Shown here: piece by piece, positions 24,954-34,218 of the stretch
Position numbering within the stretch: position 1 is the stretch's first letter
How the letters are laid out: the number at the start of each line of letters is the position of its first letter
Assembly (NCBI GenBank): GCA_009861545.1
Contig: VXME01000017.1
Location: forward strand, 1 to 62,958
Length of the DNA: 62,958 nt
DNA from: Acidobacteriota bacterium
GTDB lineage: Bacteria > Acidobacteriota > Vicinamibacteria > Vicinamibacterales > UBA8438
Reading direction: 5' to 3'
Program-made: the position numbers and the translations under genes
The notes under the pieces: generated by a model
Seen by the model: only the letters and a program-made list of their open reading frames with translations
What the model was told of the DNA's origin: nothing
Databases searched by the model: none

Positions 24954-26885
24954 ATGAGCAGAATGAATCGCGCGCTCGTCATCGCGGTCGTCGCGTGCCT
25001 GGCGCCGGGAAGCGGCTTGGCGCAGATCACCGACTTCGACCTGGAGGTGGTGGCGTCGCCGGCGCTCGGCGGCGACTCGTTCGGGGAGGTCGGGCAGTAC
25101 GAGCTGCTGCGCGGCGTCGTGACCGGCGCGGTCGATCCCGCCGATGCCCGTCACGATCACATCGTGAACCTGGACCGGGCTCCGCGCAATGCCGCGGGAA
25201 GGGTCGAGTATCGCGCCACGGTGGAGATCTACCGTCCCATCGACATGAGCCGCTGGAACCGGGCCCTCTACCACACGGTTTCGAACCGCGGCGGGGCCGG
25301 AGCGGCCGAGACGGCCCTGCTCGAGCGGGGGTTCGCCTTCGTCCGGGTGGGATGGCAGGGCGACCTGACGCCGACCGGATCGAACATCGTCGCCTACCTG
25401 CCGGCGGCGTCGAACCCGGACGGTTCCTCCATCGTCGGTCCCGCGCTCGAGGAGTTCATCTTCAACGACGCCGAATCCGTTTCGCGGGGGCGCCTGACGT
25501 ATCCGGCCGCCTCTCTCGAGCCGCGGGGCGGGTTGCTGTCGGTGCGCGCGACGCAGGACGCCGACCGCATGCGGCCGGACGCCCTGCAATGGCGCTACGT
25601 GAGCGACACGGAGATCGAGATCGACCGCCCGGCCGGCTTCGACGGCGGCGCGATCTACGAGTTCATCTACGAAGCCAGGGACCCCATCGTGCTCGGGCTC
25701 GGCTTCGCCGCGATGCGCGACGCCGTCTCGTTCCTGCGCTACGAGGCGGCCGACGGCAACGGCAACGCGAACCCGCTGGCGGCGCCCGGCCTGCCGACCA
25801 GCGCCACCTCGCTCGGCATCTCGCAGAGCGGCCGGATGCTGCGCGACTTCCTCTACCTGGGCTTCAACGAGGACGTCGCCGGCCGCATCGTGTTCGACGG
25901 CATGCATCCCAACATCGCCGGCTCGCGCAAGACGTTCACCAACTACCAGTTCGGCCAGCCGGGCCGCTGGCAGAAGCAGCACGAGGACCACGTGTACCCC
26001 GGCGACCAGTTCCCGTTCACCTACGCCACGCTGACCGACCCGCTCAGCGGCCGGACGGACGGATTGCTGGAACGGTGCGGGGCGTCGAACACCTGCCCGA
26101 AGATCGTGCACAGCGACGGCGAGGCCGAGCTGTGGCAGGCGCGCTCGTCGCTGGTGGTCACCGACCCGGCGGGCGAGCACATCGAGCTGCCGGAGAACGT
26201 GCGCGTCTATCTGCTGTCGGGCACGCAGCACGGCGGCGGTCCCGGCGTCCACACGCGGCCGCCGAGCCGGGGCATGTGCCAGAACCCGAGCAATCCGCTG
26301 GCGCTGGCCCAGATCCGCACGGCGCTGAGCGTCGCGCTCCACGAGTGGGTGACCAGGGACGTCGAGCCGCCGGCGAGCCGTTTCCCGACGGTGGCCGGCA
26401 GCGGGCTGGTCGCCGCCGGCGACCTCGGATTCCCCGACATTCCGGGTGTCGTGTACTCGGGCTCGTACAACCCGCTGCACCTCGCCGACCACCGCTCCCT
26501 GCCGCCGATGTACGGTGACGCCTACACAGTGCTCGTCGGGCGCATCGACGCCGACGGCAACATGGTGGACGGGGTGCGGCATCCCAACCTCGCGGCTCCC
26601 GTCGGGACGCACACCGGTTGGAACCTGCGCCGGGCCGGCTTCGGCGAGGGAGGGCAGTGCGCCGGGACGGGTTCGTTCATCCCGTTCGCGGCTACCGAGG
26701 CCGACCGCGAGTCGTCCGGCGATCCGCGCCCGTCGCTCGAAGCGCGCTACTCGAACCACGCCGCCTATGTTCAGGCCGTCTCCGAGGCGGCGGACGAACT
26801 GGTGGCGGAGCGGCTGCTGCTTTCCGCCGACGCCGATGCCATCGTGGAGTTGGCGCGCGGGAGCGCGAGCACGACGCAGGACTGA
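24954..26885 (+). CDS. secreted alpha/beta-hydrolase domain protein (Abhydrolase_10 type)
   Basis: A 643-residue exported hydrolase: signal peptide at residues 1-~24, then a long N-terminal beta-rich region and a hydrolase core whose nucleophile elbow is 'SLGISQSGRMLRDFLYLGF'. The C-terminal part includes 'VYLLSGTQHGGGPG' with a candidate catalytic His and ends in a helical tail. This matches the large alpha/beta-hydrolase-domain family common in Acidobacteriota, whose substrates are unknown. GGGGAGG before ATG 24954 is a strong ribosome binding site. It is divergent from the CRTAC1-like gene. Confidence 0.85.
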   Translation: MSRMNRALVIAVVACLAPGSGLAQITDFDLEVVASPALGGDSFGEVGQYELLRGVVTGAVDPADARHDHIVNLDRAPRNAAGRVEYRATVEIYRPIDMSRWNRALYHTVSNRGGAGAAETALLERGFAFVRVGWQGDLTPTGSNIVAYLPAASNPDGSSIVGPALEEFIFNDAESVSRGRLTYPAASLEPRGGLLSVRATQDADRMRPDALQWRYVSDTEIEIDRPAGFDGGAIYEFIYEARDPIVLGLGFAAMRDAVSFLRYEAADGNGNANPLAAPGLPTSATSLGISQSGRMLRDFLYLGFNEDVAGRIVFDGMHPNIAGSRKTFTNYQFGQPGRWQKQHEDHVYPGDQFPFTYATLTDPLSGRTDGLLERCGASNTCPKIVHSDGEAELWQARSSLVVTDPAGEHIELPENVRVYLLSGTQHGGGPGVHTRPPSRGMCQNPSNPLALAQIRTALSVALHEWVTRDVEPPASRFPTVAGSGLVAAGDLGFPDIPGVVYSGSYNPLHLADHRSLPPMYGDAYTVLVGRIDADGNMVDGVRHPNLAAPVGTHTGWNLRRAGFGEGGQCAGTGSFIPFAATEADRESSGDPRPSLEARYSNHAAYVQAVSEAADELVAERLLLSADADAIVELARGSASTTQD

Positions 26886-26939
26886 CGGCCGCATGGTGCT
26901 CCGACCGCCGTCCTGTTCGCCGACCGGCTGAGCGCGCCC

Positions 26940-27257
26940 ATGCTGGGTCTTTCCGAGATAGCCGTCATCGGGGCCATCGTGCTGGTTCTGCTCGTGCTGG
27001 GCGGCCGGTCGCGCCGTGATCGCCCGTCGGACTCGCTGGGCGACGGCGGCGCGGACGTATGGGAGGCGCGCGCGACGATCCGGATCCCCAAGTACCTCGC
27101 CACCGTGCTGCTGGCGCTGGTGGCCGCCGCGGCCGTGGCCGGGGCGGCCGTCTGGCTGCAGTTCCCGGTCTGGGCCGCGGCGCTGTCCGGCGGCGTCGTG
27201 GCCGGGGCCGGTGTCGTCGCCGCCATGCAGAGCGGCCGCCGCTCGCGCGGCGATTGA
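26940..27257 (+). CDS. small membrane protein of unknown function
   Basis: A 105-residue protein with a hydrophobic N-terminal helix ('LSEIAVIGAIVLVLLVLGG'), a short charged linker and two further hydrophobic segments near residues 52-70 and 75-95. The first helix and following basic segment resemble TatA/TatB-type proteins superficially, but the later helices do not fit. It starts 54 bases after the hydrolase gene and could be co-transcribed. Confidence 0.5.
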   Translation: MLGLSEIAVIGAIVLVLLVLGGRSRRDRPSDSLGDGGADVWEARATIRIPKYLATVLLALVAAAAVAGAAVWLQFPVWAAALSGGVVAGAGVVAAMQSGRRSRGD

Positions 27258-27309
27258 GCCTACACGAGGAGCACGCGCAACGTGCGCTCGACCACGCGGT
27301 CCGGGCGTG

Positions 27310-27350
27310 GGTTGGATAGGTAATGGTGGTAGTATCATACCTACTCAACC
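27310..27350. promoter_or_regulatory. inverted-repeat operator upstream of an antitoxin gene
   Basis: The 13-base arms GGTTGGATAGGTA (27310-27322) and TACCTACTCAACC (27338-27350) match at 11 of 13 positions and are separated by 15 bases, ending 17 bases before the antitoxin ATG. The same 15-base arm spacing occurs at 17309-17335 before the other AbrB/PIN module. This is a strong candidate autoregulatory operator. Confidence 0.6.
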
Positions 27351-27367
27351 AATCTCCGGGAGGGGAG

Positions 27368-28108
27368 ATGAAGGCGACCCATGCTCCACGCGGACCGATC
27401 GATCCGGCCGCTGTGCGGCTCGTCGCGGACGGGGATGCGACGAAGTCCGACAAGATCCGTGCGTTGAACCGCCTCGGCATGCGCACGGCGGACATCGCGC
27501 GATCACTCGATATCCGGTATCAGTTCGCCCGCAACGTCTTGCAGCGCGACGAGCAACGGGCCGCGCCGGCGTCTCTGCTCACGGCGGCCGAGCGCAGTCG
27601 GGTGGCGGGACTCATCCGGGGGCTTCCCACCAAGGCGGCCCGAATCCGTGCTCTTGCGGCCGCCGGCTTCGACCGGTCGCAGATCGCGAACGCGCTCGGA
27701 CTGGGCTATCAGCATGTCTACAACGTGCTGTCGGCCCGGCGAGCCGGCCGCCTTCGGGACGGCGGTCCCGAGCGGGCAAGCGCGCCTGCGGTCGCGTACC
27801 CATATCCGTATGCCGCGCAAGGCGAGCCGGATCATGACCTGCCGGGGCCGGACCCGGTCCGGTCGATCGTCGCAGCCGGTGGACGTGTCACCGTGCCGGC
27901 GGACTTTCTCGACGCGCTCGGCGTCTCGGAGGGGGATCCGGTCGTGCTGAACCTGGAGGGGGACGAGGTGCGACTCTGCGGACCGGACGCCGCGATCCGG
28001 CGGGTCCAGCGCCTGGTGGCGCGGCATGTTCCGGCCGACGTTAGTCTGGCCGACGAGCTCATCTCCGAACGGCGGCGGGAGGCCGCGCGCGAGTCCGACG
28101 ATGGCTGA
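27368..28108 (+). CDS. antitoxin with two HTH-like repeats and a C-terminal AbrB domain
   Basis: A 246-residue protein, far longer than a usual AbrB/MazE antitoxin (~80). It contains two homeodomain-like HTH repeats: 'SDKIRALNRLGMRTADIARS' and 'ARIRALAAAGFDRSQIANAL', each followed by a recognition-like helix ('YQFARNVLQRD', 'YQHVYNVLSARR'). A Pro/Ala/Tyr-rich linker leads to an AbrB domain near residues 175-220 ('GGRVTVPADFLDALGV'). The tail presumably binds the PIN toxin whose gene overlaps by 8 bases. ATG 27368 directly follows GGGAGGGG; the in-frame start at 27323 would lie inside the operator. Confidence 0.82.
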   Translation: MKATHAPRGPIDPAAVRLVADGDATKSDKIRALNRLGMRTADIARSLDIRYQFARNVLQRDEQRAAPASLLTAAERSRVAGLIRGLPTKAARIRALAAAGFDRSQIANALGLGYQHVYNVLSARRAGRLRDGGPERASAPAVAYPYPYAAQGEPDHDLPGPDPVRSIVAAGGRVTVPADFLDALGVSEGDPVVLNLEGDEVRLCGPDAAIRRVQRLVARHVPADVSLADELISERRREAARESDDG

Positions 28109-28487
28109 TTGCGTCCTGGATGCGTCCGCGATCCTGGCGCTCGTCAGGGGCGAGCCGGGCGCGGATATCGTGCGCGGCCGGATCCCGCGCTCGCTCGTAT
28201 CCACGGTGAACGTTGCGGAGGTAGGTACGAAGCTCGTCGACTGGGGCATGTCCAGCGCCGGGTTGCGGCGCGTCGTCCTCGGTCTCGGATTCGAGATGCG
28301 CCCGTTCGACGCGAATCAGGCACTGGCGGCGGCTGCGCTGCGGGCGGCCACGCGCAGCCGCGGATTGGCTCTCGGCGATCGTGCCTGCCTGGCGCTGGCC
28401 CAGTCCACCGGATTGCCGGTGCTGACCGCCGACCGGGCGTGGCGCGGCGTCGGCGTGGATGTGGAGATCGAAGTGATTCGCACATGA
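28101..28487 (+). CDS. PIN-domain ribonuclease toxin (VapC-like)
   Basis: A 128-residue PIN protein: first acidic site in 'CVLDASAILALV' (D7), conserved Glu in 'TVNVAEVGTKLVD', then 'LGDRACLALAQ' and 'VLTADRAW' with the remaining Asp residues. The start overlaps the antitoxin end (ATGGCTGA). The intact acidic tetrad predicts an active Mg2+-dependent RNase held in check by the upstream antitoxin. Confidence 0.88.
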   Translation: MADCVLDASAILALVRGEPGADIVRGRIPRSLVSTVNVAEVGTKLVDWGMSSAGLRRVVLGLGFEMRPFDANQALAAAALRAATRSRGLALGDRACLALAQSTGLPVLTADRAWRGVGVDVEIEVIRT

Positions 28488-28516
28488 GCGTGCGCCGCTG
28501 CAACGCCGGACGCCGA

Positions 28517-28756
28517 CTACTCCTCCGAGTCGGGCAAGAGCGACCTTACCCGTCGCATCAGCGCTTCCACCCGCCGAATCGCCGCCGGACGATCGATGGG
28601 CCGGGCGTCTTCCGGCAACGGCGCGTAGCGGTAGTGCACCGCGAACGCGCTGAACGCCTTCAGCTCGGTGTGCCTCGAGACGGCAACGTCCCGCACTCGG
28701 ATGATGTCGACGAGCTTGCCGAGGTCGTGCGTCAGCGCTTCACCGCGATAGCAGGT
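28517..28756 (-). pseudogene. C-terminal remnant of a HEPN-domain protein
   Basis: Reading leftwards from about 28756, one frame gives 'GEALTHDLGKLVDIIRVRD' and 'AFSAFAVHYRYAPLPED', then a basic helix and a TAG at 28517-28519. This is the last two-thirds of a HEPN domain, as in the MNT/HEPN type of toxin-antitoxin module. The N-terminal helices are missing: the frame meets a TGA just upstream and the first bases overlap the end of the DUF5916 gene. No start codon with a ribosome binding site is present, so it is a deletion remnant. Confidence 0.65.
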
Positions 28757-31142
28757 AGGTCATCTTGACGGCGATCTGGCGGTTGCGCACGTCGCCCCAC
28801 GGCGAGCGGCGGACGTGGGGATTCAGGTAGAACAGGTCGTCGAGGCGCATCTCGTCGTAGGCGATGTAGATGTCGCTGCCCGGGCTGTAGATCCAGTTGA
28901 AGCGGATGCTGTTGCTCAGCTCGCCGGTCAGCGAGTTGTACTGCGACAGCGATCGCAGCGTCACCGTCGGCGACAGCGTCAGGTCCAGGCGCAGCGATGC
29001 GAGATCGGCGACGAAGTTCCCCCACGGCAGGTCGACGTCGCTGCGGTTGAAGATGGTCTCGGCCGAGACGCGGCTCGTGGCCCGCAGGCCGACCGTGGCC
29101 TGGATGTCGGTGCGGGTGCCGTCGAAGAAGGTCTGCGGGGAATACCGGGTCCGGGTGTACAGCCGCCGCGACGGGTCGGACTGGTACGAGAAGACCCATT
29201 CGCCGAAGCGGTAGGTGCCGGCCGGGACCGTAACGCCGGTGTTGCGGATGGGGAACGGGATGTCGAGCTGCTCGAAGTGGTCGTTGAAATAGAACATGGC
29301 CGACGAGCCGTTCTCGAAGTAGGTCCCGATCATGTTGTGGATCCGCCGGGTCAGCAGCCGGTTGTGCTGGTCGGTGGTGTAGGTGATGTTCCACATCGGG
29401 TCGAACATCCGGATGTTGAAGCGACCGGGCCGCGGGTTCCACTCGCCGTGGAACTTCGACGTGCGGATGCCGAGGCGCGGGACGAAGCCGACCTCGGGGT
29501 TGAAGTTCTCCTGCAGGTCGGCGAACTCGGTGTAGACGTGAAACGCCGGGCTCAGCCACGTGGCCCGCGCGTACGAGGCCATGTCGCCGCTCGTCAGGCC
29601 GGGAGTCTGGGTCTTGGCGACGAAGCCGGTCATCGTCAGGTTGCGGTGCACCGCGAGCGTCGTGTCGGCCGCGAACGTGCGGTTGTAGTGGGAGACGCCG
29701 CCGGCGTCGGGCGCGAACACGCTGCCGACGGCCTGCTTGTCGATCACGATCCCGCCGACCTTCGAGCGCGCGAGGATGTCGCGGCTGTAGCGGCCGACGA
29801 AGAAGTTGTCGCCCGCGTTGCCGAAGGACCCCGTCGTGATGTTCATCGCGGCGACGTTGTGGCGGTTGACCTTCCCGGTAAGCCGCGCGCCGCCGATGAT
29901 GGGGGTCGGCTGACCGCCCGCCGACAGGCCGATCCGCCGCGTGAAGAAGAGGTCGGCGACCCGCCCGAACCCGCTCCCCGGCGCCCCGACGTTGAACATG
30001 CCGGCGTTCTCGAGGAAGAAGTCGCGTTTCTCGGGGAAGAAGAGGGGAAAGCGCGTCAGGTTCACCTGCTGCTCGTCCACCTCGACCTGCGCGAAGTCGG
30101 TGTTCAGGGTCAGATCCAGGTTGAGGCCCGACGCCACGCCGTACTTGACGTCGAGGCCGTAGTCGTTGAACCCCGAGCCGTCGAGACCGCCGCCGGCGAC
30201 GGTACCCGTGGCGCGGTCCTGGCGGCCGCCCGCGAGCATGTAGGGGGTCATGCGCAGGTCGAGGCCGCGGTTGACCGCCCCGATGCCGTGCATGGTGCCG
30301 GCGAGGCTGACGCGGGTCAGCGTGTACTCCTTCGAGATCGGCGCCCAGTACACCTGCTCGTTCTTGCGGCGGATGTTGCGCATGAAGTTGACGCCCCAGA
30401 CCTGCTCCTCGGTCCTGGGGAAGCGCAGCGTCACCATCGGGATCGCGATCTCGGCCATCCAGCCGTCGGCGGTGCGGCGGGAGACGACGTCCCAGACCCC
30501 GTCCCAGTTGATGTTTACGTTGTTGCTGTTGCGTCCCCGCCAGCCGCCCTCGCCCTCCTCGGCCACCTGCTGCTCGAGCTTCGCGCCGAGCGGGCTGGTG
30601 ACGAACATGTAGCCGGAGCGCCGGTCCTGGAAGGTGTCGAGGATGACCTGGAAGTTGTCCTCGTCGAGCAGCCGCAGCGAGTCGCGCCGCATCTCGGTGG
30701 CGATGACGCCGTCGGGCTCGGTGTCGTAGGCCTCGACGCCGAGGTAGAGGGCTTCGGCGTCGTAGAGCAGCCGGACCACCGTCCGCTCGGTGGCCGGCTC
30801 GCCCTCGGCCGGCTCCTGCTGCACGAAATCGTCGATGACGGCGGCCTGCAGCCAGACCTCCTCGTCGAGGCGCCCGTCGATCTGCGGGCCGTTCTCGACG
30901 CGGACCGGCGCCACCCGGTAGTACTCGCTCGGCGGCATGACGGCGAATCCGCCGCTCCCGCCGTTTCCATCCAGTACGAGGGGCGGCTCGACCGCCTGGG
31001 CGCCGGCCTCGGCGTCGGCCCCGGACAGGGTGCGCGTTCCGAGGGGCGTCTCCGGCGTGGACTGCGCCCCGGCCGGCTGCGATGCGGCGAGCAGCAGGCC
31101 GGCGAGAAGGGGGACCGAACGACGGACAGTGGTCATGGGCAT
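28740..31142 (-). CDS. DUF5916 outer-membrane protein with N-terminal CBM9-like domain
   Basis: An 800-residue exported protein: signal peptide ending near 'QPAGAQ', a carbohydrate-binding family 9-like domain ('GPQIDGRLDEEVWLQAAVID', 'LYDAEALYLGVEAYD'), then a long DUF5916 region rich in alternating aromatic strands such as 'LFFPEKRDFFLENAGMF'. The last residues 'QIAVKMTYLLSR' form a typical outer-membrane barrel C-terminal strand. Family members are beta-barrel proteins of unknown function, often near hydrolases. Two close in-frame ATGs (31142, 31136) are possible starts. Its 3' end has overrun or abuts a HEPN remnant. Confidence 0.88.
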   Translation of the reverse strand: MPMTTVRRSVPLLAGLLLAASQPAGAQSTPETPLGTRTLSGADAEAGAQAVEPPLVLDGNGGSGGFAVMPPSEYYRVAPVRVENGPQIDGRLDEEVWLQAAVIDDFVQQEPAEGEPATERTVVRLLYDAEALYLGVEAYDTEPDGVIATEMRRDSLRLLDEDNFQVILDTFQDRRSGYMFVTSPLGAKLEQQVAEEGEGGWRGRNSNNVNINWDGVWDVVSRRTADGWMAEIAIPMVTLRFPRTEEQVWGVNFMRNIRRKNEQVYWAPISKEYTLTRVSLAGTMHGIGAVNRGLDLRMTPYMLAGGRQDRATGTVAGGGLDGSGFNDYGLDVKYGVASGLNLDLTLNTDFAQVEVDEQQVNLTRFPLFFPEKRDFFLENAGMFNVGAPGSGFGRVADLFFTRRIGLSAGGQPTPIIGGARLTGKVNRHNVAAMNITTGSFGNAGDNFFVGRYSRDILARSKVGGIVIDKQAVGSVFAPDAGGVSHYNRTFAADTTLAVHRNLTMTGFVAKTQTPGLTSGDMASYARATWLSPAFHVYTEFADLQENFNPEVGFVPRLGIRTSKFHGEWNPRPGRFNIRMFDPMWNITYTTDQHNRLLTRRIHNMIGTYFENGSSAMFYFNDHFEQLDIPFPIRNTGVTVPAGTYRFGEWVFSYQSDPSRRLYTRTRYSPQTFFDGTRTDIQATVGLRATSRVSAETIFNRSDVDLPWGNFVADLASLRLDLTLSPTVTLRSLSQYNSLTGELSNSIRFNWIYSPGSDIYIAYDEMRLDDLFYLNPHVRRSPWGDVRNRQIAVKMTYLLSR

Positions 31143-31317
31143 CGTCGTGGTCGACCGGGCGAAGCGCGTCGCGCCCGGTGGTCGTTGTGCAAGTCGTATC
31201 CCTGGTGCTCGACGAGGCCCGTTCGCCGGGCCGCGGGTTCGTCGCTCCCGGTGCGACTCCCGTGTGCTCGTTCGCGGGCGAGCTCGATGCCCGCCGAACG
31301 GGCGCCGTGCCCGCCGC

Positions 31318-32682
31318 TCAGCCGGTCCGCTGTTCCGCCGCGACCTCCTCCGCCGGCGGCTGCCGCCAGTACTTGAATCCGTACCACGCGGTGGCCGCGG
31401 CCAGCATGAACAGGATCAGCCACGGGATGATCCCGTCCAGCAGCGCGCTGGCGATCGCCGCCCACGTGAGCGGGTACTGGCTCAAGGTCTCGTAGCGCTC
31501 GGCCATCCAGTGCAGGCTGGTGTGGGCGACGAGGGCCGAGATCAGTATCGTGCCCATGCGCTCGTTGACGCCGTAGCGGAAGAGCAGCTCCAGGGCCGGC
31601 ACGCAGAGCGCGATCACCAGCAACTGGCCCAGCTCGACGCCGACGTTGAACGACAGCAGCGACGTCAGCAGGTGCGAGCCGGCGAACTGCAGCGTCTCGC
31701 GCAGCGCGAACGAGAAGCCGAATCCGTGCACGAGGCCGAAGCCGAAGGCGACCACCCAGCGGCGGCGGATGCGGGTGGCGTCGCCGGAGCCGGCCGCCAC
31801 GATGTTCTCGAACGCCATGTAGACGATGGAGAGCGCGATGAGCGTCTCGACCAGCGGCGGGAACCACAGCGTGTTCGGCGCCATGTCGTACGCCGACGCG
31901 ATGAGGGTCACCGAGTGGGCCACGGTGAATCCGGTCACGATCGGCACGAGCGCCCAGAACCGGCGGAACGGAATCACCAGGCAGAGCAGGAACAGCAGGT
32001 GGTCGAGGCCGTCGAGGATGTGCTCGAAGCCGGAGACGACGAAGTTCCAGGCCGCCTGGTGCCAGCGCGGGTCGAGGGTGACGACGCCCGGGTCGCCGCG
32101 CAGCTCGAACGCCCGCTCGGCGCCCGCCGGCGTGATGAAGCGGATGACCGAGATGACCCGCAGTCCCAGCCGCTCGACGCCGGGCCGGATCGAGAAGGCG
32201 GATTCGGCGGACGTCGTGTCGTAGTCGAGCAGCACGTCCAATAGCGCCTGCCGCCAGATGATCTGCGTGGTCGGGGGCAGCCGCTCGCCGGTCGTGACGT
32301 GGGCGAGCGCGTCCTCGTAGGTGTTGAACGCCCGGTTGGACGGCAGCGAGAGGCGCACCGCGGAAAGCGTGGGCTCCGGCAGCCGGACGCCGTCCTCGTA
32401 CAGCTCGATCTCCTGGCCCAGCCACAGCATGGCGGCGTCGGGCAGGAGTTGCTCGGCGCCTTCGATGTCCAGATAGCCGGGGCCGCGGAGCGGGAAGTTG
32501 ATGTCGAGCATCGCCTCGAGCGGAACCCGCACCAGCATGCGCAGCCGGTCGCCTTCCGGCTTGACGAAGGCGCGCACGGTCACGTCGTTCGGGATGTCGT
32601 GCGCCTGCACGCCGCCGGTCGCTCCGGCCAGCAGCAGGGCCAGCGTGCCGACGGCCAGCAGCATCTTGCGTCGATCTCGCAC
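31318..32682 (-). CDS. HupE/UreJ-type membrane protein with exported N-terminal domain
   Basis: A protein of about 454 residues. After a signal peptide ('LLLAGATGGVQA') an extracytoplasmic beta domain of ~190 residues begins with 'HDIPNDVTVRAFVKPEGDRL'. The C-terminal half has about six membrane helices with the conserved 'GFEHILDGLDHLLFLLCL', 'GFTVAHSVTLIASAY' and 'FGFGLVHGFGFSFAL' motifs of the HupE/UreJ_2 family. His residues in those helices suggest metal (Ni/Co) handling, but many acidobacterial members have no linked nickel enzyme and none is seen here. GTG 32682 is preferred because GGGGAGG lies eight bases upstream; TTG 32706 and ATG 32640 are alternatives. Confidence 0.75.
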   Translation of the reverse strand: MRDRRKMLLAVGTLALLLAGATGGVQAHDIPNDVTVRAFVKPEGDRLRMLVRVPLEAMLDINFPLRGPGYLDIEGAEQLLPDAAMLWLGQEIELYEDGVRLPEPTLSAVRLSLPSNRAFNTYEDALAHVTTGERLPPTTQIIWRQALLDVLLDYDTTSAESAFSIRPGVERLGLRVISVIRFITPAGAERAFELRGDPGVVTLDPRWHQAAWNFVVSGFEHILDGLDHLLFLLCLVIPFRRFWALVPIVTGFTVAHSVTLIASAYDMAPNTLWFPPLVETLIALSIVYMAFENIVAAGSGDATRIRRRWVVAFGFGLVHGFGFSFALRETLQFAGSHLLTSLLSFNVGVELGQLLVIALCVPALELLFRYGVNERMGTILISALVAHTSLHWMAERYETLSQYPLTWAAIASALLDGIIPWLILFMLAAATAWYGFKYWRQPPAEEVAAEQRTG

Positions 32683-32808
32683 TCGATCCGCCTCCCCAAT
32701 TGCCAAGTCGCTTCCAAGTATACTGTTCGACTGTCGCTACGACTGAACGCGCCGGACGGCCACGGACTTGGCGGGACGCGGCGCACGGTTCCAGAAGGAG
32801 GAACACAG

Positions 32809-34047
32809 ATGAAGAAGTACGCGTTTCTGGTGCCGCTGGCCCTGGGCGTCGTCCTGGCCGGCGTCGTCCTGACCGCCGGGCAGAACGGAGACGACGACGC
32901 GGTCATGGCGCCGATGTTCGAGGTCGACCCGCTGTGGCCGAAGAACCTGCCCAACCACTGGCTGATGGGCCCGACCATCGGGGTGGACGTCGACGCGCAG
33001 GACAACGTCTGGGTCCTGCACCGCAACACTCCGGACAACTTCCAGGGCGCCACCGAGATCGGCATGGTCACGGACCCGCCGGTCAGCGAGTGCTGCCAGC
33101 CCGGTCCGCCCGTCCTCGTCTTCGACAAGTCGGGCAACCTGGTCGACAGTTGGGGCGGTCCCGGCACCGAGACCGGCGACTACGTCTGGCCCGAGTCCAA
33201 CCACGGGATCGCCGTGGACCACATGGACAACGTCTGGATCGGCGGCAACGGACAGGGCGACGCGCACGTGCTGAAGTTCACGCGCAGCGGCGAGTTCCTG
33301 CTGCAGGCCGGCCGGCACAACGCCCGCGTGGTCCGCGAGGAGGACGGGCGTCGGATCTTCCAGCGCGACAGCCTCTCGGAGGACAGCTACGGCCGCGTCG
33401 CCGAGATCGGGATCGACCCCGAGGCGAACGAGGCGTACTTCGCCGACGGCTACTACAACAAGCGCGTCGCGGTGGTCGACATCGAGACCGGCGCGTTCAA
33501 GCGCGGCTGGGGCGCCTACGGCAACGTGCCGGACGACGACTACGACTTCGGCGGCCCCTACGTGCCGGGCAACGATCCGGCGCAGCAGTTCCGCGGGCCG
33601 GTGCACTGCAGCGTGATCGCGAACGACGGGCTCGTCTACGTCTGCGACCGCGCCGAGGACCGCGTGCAGGTCTTCCAGAAGGACGGGACTTTCGTCGACG
33701 AGCTGCTCGTCGGCACCCACACCCGCGCGCAGGGCTCGACCTGGGACCTCGACTTCTCGCCTGACGAGGACCAGACCTACATGTACCTGGCCGACGGCCA
33801 GAACATGAAGGTCTACATCATCGAGCGCAAGTCGCTGAAGGTGCTGACCGCGTTCGGCGACGGCGGACGCCAGCCGGGCATGTTCTTCGCGGTGCACAGC
33901 CTCGCCGTCGATTCCGATGGCAACATCTACACGACCGAGACCTACGAGGGATCGCGCGTGCAGAAGTTCGTCTACAAGGGGATGGGCCCGGTGCCCGAGG
34001 GCGCCGAGGGCGAGAAGAGCCAGGGCGTGCTCTGGCCCACGAACTAG
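32809..34047 (+). CDS. exported NHL-repeat beta-propeller (peptidyl-hydroxyglycine lyase-like)
   Basis: A 412-residue protein with a signal peptide (residues 1-~24) and a six-bladed NHL-type propeller: 'GIAVDHMDNVWIGGNGQGD', 'RVAEIGIDPEANEAYFADGY', 'RGPVHCSVIANDGLVYVCDR' and 'HSLAVDSDGNIYTTETYEG' are typical blades. The closest known enzymes of this build are the lyase domains of peptidyl-glycine alpha-amidating enzymes, but the metal-binding residues cannot be judged here, so function is open. AAGGAGG before ATG 32809 is an excellent ribosome binding site. A strong bidirectional terminator lies 85 bases downstream. Confidence 0.85.
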   Translation: MKKYAFLVPLALGVVLAGVVLTAGQNGDDDAVMAPMFEVDPLWPKNLPNHWLMGPTIGVDVDAQDNVWVLHRNTPDNFQGATEIGMVTDPPVSECCQPGPPVLVFDKSGNLVDSWGGPGTETGDYVWPESNHGIAVDHMDNVWIGGNGQGDAHVLKFTRSGEFLLQAGRHNARVVREEDGRRIFQRDSLSEDSYGRVAEIGIDPEANEAYFADGYYNKRVAVVDIETGAFKRGWGAYGNVPDDDYDFGGPYVPGNDPAQQFRGPVHCSVIANDGLVYVCDRAEDRVQVFQKDGTFVDELLVGTHTRAQGSTWDLDFSPDEDQTYMYLADGQNMKVYIIERKSLKVLTAFGDGGRQPGMFFAVHSLAVDSDGNIYTTETYEGSRVQKFVYKGMGPVPEGAEGEKSQGVLWPTN

Positions 34048-34131
34048 CGCGACCTTTCGTCGTGGCGCGTGGTCGCGCTGGGCGTTTCGCCGCGCGAGAC
34101 TCCTGCGCGGCGCGTTCCGGCGGAGAGATGA

Positions 34132-34166
34132 ATGGCCGGTTCGGGCTTGGTGCCCGGACCGGCCAT
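34132..34166. terminator. bidirectional hairpin terminator
   Basis: A 15-base stem (34132-34146 with 34152-34166, 14 of 15 paired, loop TTGGT) beginning ATGGCCGG and followed by TTT. It lies between the convergent NHL-propeller and cytochrome c' genes and can serve both strands, since AAT precedes the stem on the other side. Confidence 0.8.
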
Positions 34167-34218
34167 TTCCCATGTACGCGGCGCCGGCCTCACGGTCGGC
34201 GGCTTCGCCCCGCGATGT

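Noticed and set aside
22550-26518. A 1322-codon open frame on the plus strand
   Set aside because: It runs antisense to the CRTAC1-like gene and then out of frame over the hydrolase gene; both of those have clear domains.
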